From positions 1-20,710 of IMG/VR virus record IMGVR_UViG_3300020177_000917: a stretch of 20,710 nucleotides of DNA. One strand, 5' to 3'. The notes under the pieces were generated by a model. It saw only the letters and a program-made list of their open reading frames with translations, was not told the origin of the DNA and ran no database searches. The position numbers were made by a program, and so were the translations under genes. Numbering within the stretch: position 1 is the stretch's first letter; the number at the start of each line of letters is the position of its first letter. Source of the DNA: a virus. This document shows positions 6,529 through 12,635 of the stretch, one piece after another.

Positions 6529-8925
6529 ATGCCAACAATATTACAATTAAGAAGAGGTTCCACTGCTGAAAATGATGCCTATACAGGTTCAGTTGGTGAG
6601 ATAACTGTAGATACAACTCTTAGCACCGTAAGATTACATGATGGAAGTACAGCAGGTGGTTCGTTAGTTGGTAATCTACAAAAAAATATTCAATTAGGTA
6701 TAACAGGAGACAATGAAATTGATACGTCTTCAGGAAATCTTACAATAGATTCAGCTGGCGGTACAGTTACTATTGATGATAATTTAAATATTTCAGGAAC
6801 AACAACTGTTTCTGGCCATATATTACCAGATACAGATGTAACTTACGATCTAGGTAGTTCATCATTTAAATTTAGAGATATATATTTAAGTGGTACTTCT
6901 ATTAATTTAGGAGATGCTACTATTACTGCTTCAGGTAGTTCAATTGTTCTTCCATCTGGTTCAACAATTTCAGGTGGTACAGGAAATTTAGCTACAGAAA
7001 ACTATGTTGATACAGCAGTTGCAAATGTAATTGACTCAGCACCAGGTGCTTTAGATACTTTAAACGAATTAGCTGCTGCTTTAGGTGATGATGCTAATTA
7101 TGCTTCAACAACTACAACTGCATTATCTAACAGATTAAGAATTGATACAAATGCTCAAGGATTAACATCTACTCAAAAATCAAATGCGATTACAAATTTA
7201 GGATTATCTACTGTTGCAACAAGTGGTTCTTATACAGATTTATCTAATACAAGTAGTGTTGTAACTTTATCTGGATCTCAAACATTAACAAATAAAACTT
7301 TAGATGACGCTACTTTAACAGGTACTTTAACTGCTGGCGGCGGTGTTGGTACTGCAGGCCAAGTTTTAAAATCTACAGGTACAGGTGTTGAGTGGGGAAC
7401 AGCTGCAGCTGCTGACACTAACACAACTTATACTGTTTCTGCTGTAGATTCAGGTGATGATGCCATTATAAGATTAACAGGATCAGATGCTTCTACAGAT
7501 GACGTAACGTTGGCTGCTGGTTCAAATATTACAATTACTCCATCAGGAGATACAATTACAATTGCTTCAACAGCAAGTGGTAGTGCATTAACAATCCAAG
7601 ATGAAGGATCTACTTTATCTACGGCTGCTACAACTTTAAACTTTGTAGGTTCTGGAGTTACTGCTTCAGGTACAGGTTCAACAAAAACTATTACGATTTC
7701 AGGTGGTGGTGGTGGATCTGCCGATCTTTCTGCTGTTTCTGAAGACATATTACCGTCATTTGACGAAGTTTACGATATTGGTTCTTCAACATACAAATGG
7801 TACGATGGTTTCTTTACAAACAGTATTAATTTAGATACAATTGCTCTTACAAATTCATCTGGTACACTTTCAATTAATTCAGATGTAACAGTAGGTTCAC
7901 TTTTAGTAGATAGTTTATTACTTTCAGAAAACACAATTACTGCTGATGCTTCAACTGCTCTTCAATATCTTGGAGATAAAGGTGTTGTTGAAATCAATAG
8001 TAGTAACTTAGATGTAAGAGAAGGTGATTGGATTGGTGTTCCAGTTGTAGAAACTACAACAACTAATACAATAACCGTTAACGTGTCTGATGGTGATGCA
8101 TTTTCTCAGATATCAGCAAATACTGTAAAATATTACGATGGTACAACAGATTTTGGGGGGCCAGTTGAAGGTAATTATCATTATTTTAACTTCCAAAACT
8201 CGAACGGCGCAAATAATTTTTTAGCACTTTTAAATCAAACTGATATTGGTTCTTTTACCGCTGTTGACTCAAATGGTGATGACACTACAGTTTTTACATT
8301 TAATGGCACTGACGTAGATGCTCAAATATACATTCACTCAAGCGGCAGAACTGTTCAATGGAAAAAATCAAGTGGTACATTTACATCACTTGAACCAAGT
8401 GATGATTCTAACATAGCCAACAGCGCTCTGATTGCTGAATTTACGTCAACCATTAATACAACTACATCATCATCAACCACAACAACTCCACTTACAACAG
8501 GTGCTGAAGGTATTATACGTTACAACAAAGACGAAGGCCGATTTGAAGGTTACAATGCAGAAGGTTGGGCTTCACTTGGTGGTTTAGAAACTAATGAGGC
8601 TGGTGATAATATCATTACAGGAAATTTAGTCGTATCAGGCGACATTACATCTACTTCAGATGAAACACTAAAAGATAACATTAAATCAATCGAAGGTGCG
8701 TTAGATATCGTAACAAAACTTTCTGGTAAAATGTTTACAATGAAATCCGATGAAACTCAAAAAGAAAAAGTTGGTTTTATTGCACAAGAAATTGAACAAC
8801 ATTTACCTCAAGTTGTGTCAACAGACTCTAACGGCATCAAATCCGTATCTTATGGTAATGTGGCTGCGTTATTAGTTGAGGCTATCAAAGAGTTGAACCA
8901 GAAGATAGAAGATTTAAAGAAATAG
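6529..8925 (+). CDS. Long tail fibre with C-terminal peptidase S74 intramolecular chaperone
   Basis: A 798-residue protein. The N-terminal adaptor (MPTILQLRRGSTAENDA, 'GSVGEITVDTTLSTVRLHDG') anchors it to the virion, as in the 2286 and 4910 proteins. Two copies of a shaft unit 'I-L-P-x-x-D-x-x-Y-D-(L/I)-G-S-S-x-x-K' followed by 'S-I-N-L' lie near residues 97-135 and 405-440. At about 654-685 there is a 'G-I-I-R-Y-N-K-D-E-G-R-F-E-G-Y' then 'W-A-S-L-G-G' unit. The last 89 residues are a peptidase S74 chaperone: 'SDETLKDNIKSIEGALDIV' starts at Ser710-Asp711 with Lys715, and 'KVGFIAQEIEQHLPQVV' and 'VSYGNVAALLVEAIKELNQK' follow, ending in a coiled coil. In this family the chaperone trimerises the fibre and cuts itself off at the Ser, so the mature fibre would be about 709 residues. 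Strong fibre call. Confidence 0.88.
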   Translation: MPTILQLRRGSTAENDAYTGSVGEITVDTTLSTVRLHDGSTAGGSLVGNLQKNIQLGITGDNEIDTSSGNLTIDSAGGTVTIDDNLNISGTTTVSGHILPDTDVTYDLGSSSFKFRDIYLSGTSINLGDATITASGSSIVLPSGSTISGGTGNLATENYVDTAVANVIDSAPGALDTLNELAAALGDDANYASTTTTALSNRLRIDTNAQGLTSTQKSNAITNLGLSTVATSGSYTDLSNTSSVVTLSGSQTLTNKTLDDATLTGTLTAGGGVGTAGQVLKSTGTGVEWGTAAAADTNTTYTVSAVDSGDDAIIRLTGSDASTDDVTLAAGSNITITPSGDTITIASTASGSALTIQDEGSTLSTAATTLNFVGSGVTASGTGSTKTITISGGGGGSADLSAVSEDILPSFDEVYDIGSSTYKWYDGFFTNSINLDTIALTNSSGTLSINSDVTVGSLLVDSLLLSENTITADASTALQYLGDKGVVEINSSNLDVREGDWIGVPVVETTTTNTITVNVSDGDAFSQISANTVKYYDGTTDFGGPVEGNYHYFNFQNSNGANNFLALLNQTDIGSFTAVDSNGDDTTVFTFNGTDVDAQIYIHSSGRTVQWKKSSGTFTSLEPSDDSNIANSALIAEFTSTINTTTSSSTTTTPLTTGAEGIIRYNKDEGRFEGYNAEGWASLGGLETNEAGDNIITGNLVVSGDITSTSDETLKDNIKSIEGALDIVTKLSGKMFTMKSDETQKEKVGFIAQEIEQHLPQVVSTDSNGIKSVSYGNVAALLVEAIKELNQKIEDLKK

Positions 8926-8937
8926 GAGGTCAGGTCA

Positions 8938-10146
8938 ATGGCCTTTAAAATATCAACTTACAACAAAAACCATACAACAAAGTACGGTGAACCTTATCTA
9001 TGGGGTTCAGGTGATGTTACAACACTCCCTTCAAACGAAACCAAGATCACGGCTTCAGATGGGGCTGCTGATGATTCCTTTGGCGGGTCAGTTGCTGTAG
9101 GGTGCGGTAGAATAGTGGTAGGGGCTTACCAAGATGACGACAATGGTTCTGCTTCAGGCTCAGCCTACATCTTTGACCTTGATGGAAACCAATTGACCAA
9201 GATCACGGCTTCCGATGGGGTTCTTAATGATTTCTTTGGCGAGTCAGTTGCTATAGGCTCTGGTCGAATAGTGGTAGGGGCTTATGGAGATGACGACAAT
9301 GGTTCTCAATCAGGCTCGGCCTACATCTTTGACCTAGATGGTACTCAATTAGCCAAGATCACGGCTTCCGATGGGGATACACAAGATAGATTTGGCGGGT
9401 CAGTTGCTGTAGGGTGCGGTAGAATAGTGGTAGGTGCTGAACAAAATAGCGACAATGGTTCTTATACAGGCTCAGCCTACATCTTTGACCTAGATGGTAC
9501 TCAATTAGCCAAGATCATGCCTTCCGATGCTGCTGGTGGTAAGTTATTTGGCCGATCAGTTGCTGTAGGTTCAGGTAGAATAGTGGTGGGAGCTTCTGGA
9601 GATAGCACCGCCTATATCTTTGACCTAGATGGTACCCAATTGGCCAAGATCACGGCTTCCGATGGTCCAACTAATAATTTTTTTGGCAATTCAGTTGCTG
9701 TAGGTAACGGTAGAATAGTGGTAGGGGCTGATGATGATGACGACAATGGTTCCAATTCAGGCGCTGCCTACATCTTTGACATAAATGGAACTCAATTAGC
9801 CAAAATCACGGCTTCCGATGGTGCTGATGGTGATAGATTTGGGGAAGCAGTTGCTGTAGGTAACGGTAGAATAGTGGTAGGGGCTTGGGCAGATGACGAC
9901 AATGCTTCTGCTTCAGGCTCAGCTTATGTCTTTGACCTAGATGGAAATCAATTGGCCAAGATCACGGCTTCTGATGGTGATGTTGCTGATCTATTTAGCA
10001 AATCAGCAGTCGCTATAGGTAACGGTAGAATAGTGGTAGGGGCTTACCAAGATGACGTAGGTGCTAACGAAAATCAAGGCTCAGCCTACATCTACGAAAC
10101 ACCAAGAGTTTATACACCATACGATTTAATATACAACGAGGTTTAA
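8938..10146 (+). CDS. Seven-bladed FG-GAP beta-propeller protein 1, probable adhesin
   Basis: A 402-residue protein. After a 35-residue leader (MAFKISTYNKNHTTKYGEPY...) the whole protein is seven FG-GAP_2-type repeats starting at residues 36, 88, 140, 192, 237, 289 and 341. The unit is 52 residues: 'K-I-T-A-S-D-G-x4-F-G-x-S-V-A-V-G-x-G-R-I-V-V-G-A-x-x-D-D-D-N-G-S-x-S-G-S-A-Y-I-F-D-L-D-G'. Seven such units predict one seven-bladed propeller, as in integrin alpha heads. Blade 4 is short (45 residues) and lacks the DDDNG loop; blade 7 has an inserted Ala (F-S-K-S-A-V). No signal peptide, anchor or enzyme domain is seen. A strong AGGAGGT at 8924-8930 sits seven bases before the ATG, 12 bases after the S74 fibre. 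The role as a distal receptor-binding head is inferred from fold and fibre context. Confidence 0.82.
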   Translation: MAFKISTYNKNHTTKYGEPYLWGSGDVTTLPSNETKITASDGAADDSFGGSVAVGCGRIVVGAYQDDDNGSASGSAYIFDLDGNQLTKITASDGVLNDFFGESVAIGSGRIVVGAYGDDDNGSQSGSAYIFDLDGTQLAKITASDGDTQDRFGGSVAVGCGRIVVGAEQNSDNGSYTGSAYIFDLDGTQLAKIMPSDAAGGKLFGRSVAVGSGRIVVGASGDSTAYIFDLDGTQLAKITASDGPTNNFFGNSVAVGNGRIVVGADDDDDNGSNSGAAYIFDINGTQLAKITASDGADGDRFGEAVAVGNGRIVVGAWADDDNASASGSAYVFDLDGNQLAKITASDGDVADLFSKSAVAIGNGRIVVGAYQDDVGANENQGSAYIYETPRVYTPYDLIYNEV

Positions 10147-12571
10147 CACATGGCATTTTATTCAGGATCAAAAACAAATCAAAATTTAGTCTTTGGAGAT
10201 AAAGGTGAGATAAGCAATAGTTCATTTGCTTATAGTGAGGCCGCTACAGTTGCAAGCACAGAAAACAAGATCACACCTTCAGATGGTGCTTCTGCTGATG
10301 AATTTGGCTATTCAGTTGCTGTAGGTTCAGGTAGAATAGTGGTAGGGGCTTATTTAGATGACGACAATGGATCTGCTTCAGGCTCAGCCTACATCTTTGA
10401 CCTTGATGGCACCCAATTAGCCAAGATAACAGCTTCCGATGGTGCTGCTGATGATCGTTTTGGCCGATCAGTTGCTGTAGGTAACGGTAGAATAGTGGTA
10501 GGGGCTAGGGGAGATGCCGACAATGGTTCTGGTTCAGGCTCAGCCTACATCTACGACCTAGATGGAACCAATGAAACCAAGATTACAGCTTCCGATGGTG
10601 CTGCTGATGATACCTTTGGCTCTTCAGTTGCTATAGGTAACGGTAGAATAGTGGTAGGGGCTTCTTCAGATGACGACAATGGTTCCAATTCAGGCTCAGC
10701 CTACATCTTTGACCTAGATGGAACCCAATTGGCCAAGATCACAGCTTCTGATGCTGCTGCTTTTGATTCCTTTGGCCAATCAGTTGCTGTAGGTTCAGGT
10801 AGAATAGTGGTAGGGGCTTACCAAGATGACGACAATGGTAGTGCTTCAGGTTCAGCCTATATCTTTGACCTAGATGGAAATCAACTGGCCAAGATCACGG
10901 CTTCAGATGGAGCTTCTGGTGATTATTTTAGCGATTCAGCAGTTGCTGTGGGTTGTGGTAGAATAGTGGTAGGGGCTTATGGAGATGACGACAATGGTAG
11001 CGATACAGGCGCAGCCTACATCTTTGACCTAGATGGTACCCAATTGGCCAAGATCACACGTTCAGATGCTGCTGCTGAAGATAAATTTGGCTCTTCAGTT
11101 GCTATAGGTAACGGTAGAATAGTGGTGGGGGCTAATAGAGATGCCGACAATGGTTATGGAACAGGCTCGGCCTATATTTTTGATTTAGACGGAAACCAAT
11201 TGGCCAAGATCACTGCTTCAGATGGTGCTGCTCTTGATAACTTTGGCATATCAGTTGCTGTGGGTAACGGTAGAATAGTGGTAGGGGCTTATTTAGATGA
11301 CGACAATGCTTCTTCTTCAGGATCAGCCTACATCTACAACACCAACGAATACTACGACGATTATGTAGAAAAAATTGCTGATAATAGAATTGGCCAATAC
11401 ACAAGATTAACAGGATAAAACTATGGCATTTAAAACAACATATTCACAATACGACAATAAAACAGGCCTATTTTCAACAGAAGGTGCTTTAGATTTAACG
11501 ACAACCCCTTCAAATGAAACTGTAATACAATCCTCAGATGCTGCATATAATGATAGCTTTGGCTCTTCAGTTGCTATAGGTAACAGTAGAATAGTGGTTG
11601 GGGCTGAAGGAGATGACGACAATGGTGATGAATCAGGCTCAGCCTACATCTTTGACCTAGATGGCACTCAATTAGCCAAGATCACCGCTTCAGATGGTGC
11701 TGCTAATGATAGATTTGGCAAATCAGTTGCTGTAGGCTCTGGAAGAATAGTGGTGGGGGCTGTATATGGAAATAACGACATTGGTGCTGTATCAGGCGCA
11801 GCTTACATCTTTAACCTTGATGGTACCCAATTGGCCAAGATCACCGCTTCAGATGGTGCTGCTGATGATCAATTTGGCTGGTCAGTTGCTGTAGGCTCTG
11901 GTAGAATAGTGGTGGGGGCTTATAGAGATGACGACAATAGTACTGATTCAGGCTCAGCCTACATCTTTGACCTTGATGGAACCCAATTAGCCAAAATCAC
12001 ACCTTCAGATGGTGCTGCTAATGATTACTTTGGCCGATCAGTTGCTATAGGTAACGGTAGAATAGTGGTAGGGGCTGAGAGAGATGACGACAATGGTGGT
12101 TCTTCAGGCTCAGCCTACATCTTTGACCTAGATGGCACCCAATTGGCCAAGATAACAGCTTCAGATGGTGCTTCTAGTGATGAATTTGGCCAATCAGTTG
12201 CTGTAGGTAATGGCCGTATAGTGGTAGGGGCTCTTTATGATGACGACAATGGTACTGATTCAGGCTCAGCTTACATTTTTGACCTAGATGGTACCCAATT
12301 GTCCAAGATCACGGCCTCCGATGGTGTTGCTTATGATAGATTTGGCCGATCAGTTGCTGTAGGCTCTGGTAGAATAGTGGTGGGGTCAGATGATGAATCA
12401 GCTTACATCTTTGACCTTGACGGTAACGAATTAAAAAAGATAACACCCACATCAACAAATGGTACTAATTTTGGTAATAAAGTTTTCATAGGAGACGGTA
12501 AAATATTAATATCACGTAGTGGAAATGGTGGTGGTAACGGTGCTGGATATGTCTATATCTATGAAACACCA
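9043..12571 (+). repeat. Tract of 21 FG-GAP blade repeats (about 156 bp each) across three genes
   Basis: The blade unit is 156 bp (52 codons), with lengths of 132-159 bp for the short and inserted variants. It recurs seven times in each of three consecutive genes, interrupted only by leaders, C-terminal tails and short gaps. The framework is conserved even at synonymous positions: 'GGTAGAATAGTGGTAGGGG' recurs nearly unchanged in most units. The codons before F-G, after F-G and after V-V-G-A differ in almost every unit. The tract is locally G+C-rich: 33 of 60 bases at 9061-9120 against 12 of 60 at 14461-14520. Confidence 0.85.
10150..11418 (+). CDS. Seven-bladed FG-GAP beta-propeller protein 2, probable adhesin
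   Basis: A 422-residue paralogue of the upstream gene, starting three bases after its stop and with no clear Shine-Dalgarno sequence, so translation is probably coupled. The leader is different and longer (39 residues, MAFYSGSKTNQNLVFGDKGE...). Blades begin at residues 40, 92, 144, 196, 248, 301 and 353. Blade 2 ends 'DLDGTNET', unlike the usual 'DLDG-(T/N)-QLA'. Blade 5 carries the F-S-x-S-A-V insertion also found in blade 7 of protein 1. The C-terminal 25 residues after the last strand (YYDDYVEKIADNRIGQYTRL...) are unique and charged, and could contact another virion protein. All seven blades keep the acidic loop, so this may be the most calcium-dependent of the three (inference from integrin-type propellers). 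Confidence 0.82.
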   Translation: MAFYSGSKTNQNLVFGDKGEISNSSFAYSEAATVASTENKITPSDGASADEFGYSVAVGSGRIVVGAYLDDDNGSASGSAYIFDLDGTQLAKITASDGAADDRFGRSVAVGNGRIVVGARGDADNGSGSGSAYIYDLDGTNETKITASDGAADDTFGSSVAIGNGRIVVGASSDDDNGSNSGSAYIFDLDGTQLAKITASDAAAFDSFGQSVAVGSGRIVVGAYQDDDNGSASGSAYIFDLDGNQLAKITASDGASGDYFSDSAVAVGCGRIVVGAYGDDDNGSDTGAAYIFDLDGTQLAKITRSDAAAEDKFGSSVAIGNGRIVVGANRDADNGYGTGSAYIFDLDGNQLAKITASDGAALDNFGISVAVGNGRIVVGAYLDDDNASSSGSAYIYNTNEYYDDYVEKIADNRIGQYTRLTG

Positions 12572-12604
12572 AATATAAAAGACATCTTTTCAATTGTTGA
12601 CTAA
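11423..12604 (+). CDS. Seven-bladed FG-GAP beta-propeller protein 3, probable adhesin
   Basis: A 393-residue protein, third of the tandem paralogues, four bases after the previous stop. The 33-residue leader (MAFKTTYSQYDNKTGLFSTE...) ends 'TTTPSNET', close to 'TTLPSNET' in protein 1, so these two share a leader type that protein 2 lacks. Blades start at residues 34, 86, 139, 191, 243, 295 and 339. Blade 1 begins 'VIQSSDAAYNDSFG'. Blade 6 is short and lacks the acidic loop (G-S-D-D-E-S-A-Y). Blade 7 is the most divergent of all 21 (FGNKVFIGDGKILISRSGN...) but still ends 'YVYIYETP', like protein 1. The C-terminus 'NIKDIFSIVD' and the stop codon lie inside a perfect 19-bp tandem duplication. The adhesin role is inferred; an unrelated structural role is possible. 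Confidence 0.82.
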   Translation: MAFKTTYSQYDNKTGLFSTEGALDLTTTPSNETVIQSSDAAYNDSFGSSVAIGNSRIVVGAEGDDDNGDESGSAYIFDLDGTQLAKITASDGAANDRFGKSVAVGSGRIVVGAVYGNNDIGAVSGAAYIFNLDGTQLAKITASDGAADDQFGWSVAVGSGRIVVGAYRDDDNSTDSGSAYIFDLDGTQLAKITPSDGAANDYFGRSVAIGNGRIVVGAERDDDNGGSSGSAYIFDLDGTQLAKITASDGASSDEFGQSVAVGNGRIVVGALYDDDNGTDSGSAYIFDLDGTQLSKITASDGVAYDRFGRSVAVGSGRIVVGSDDESAYIFDLDGNELKKITPTSTNGTNFGNKVFIGDGKILISRSGNGGGNGAGYVYIYETPNIKDIFSIVD

Positions 12605-12623
12605 CTTTTCAATTGTTGACTAA
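12586..12623 (+). repeat. Perfect 19-bp tandem duplication spanning a stop codon
   Basis: CTTTTCAATTGTTGACTAA occurs at 12586-12604 and again, immediately adjacent, at 12605-12623. The first copy encodes the last residues and TAA stop of propeller protein 3; the second is untranslated. It lies at the boundary between the G+C-rich propeller tract and the AT-rich glycan cassette. Confidence 0.9.
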
Positions 12624-12635
12624 ATAGTATGATAT

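Noticed and set aside
9043-12571. CRISPR-like or non-coding satellite repeat array
   Set aside because: The repeat period of about 156 bases is a multiple of three, in frame throughout, and encodes a known protein repeat; there are no short palindromic repeats with unique spacers.
8938-12604. Diversity-generating retroelement target in the propeller genes
   Set aside because: The repeats vary at fixed positions, but the changes are not limited to adenine-derived substitutions, the variable codons are spread over all blades rather than one C-terminal region, and no reverse transcriptase or template repeat is seen in the window.
12586-12623. Phage attachment site
   Set aside because: The 19-bp repeat is directly adjacent with no intervening element, and no integrase or tRNA is present; a simple tandem duplication explains it.
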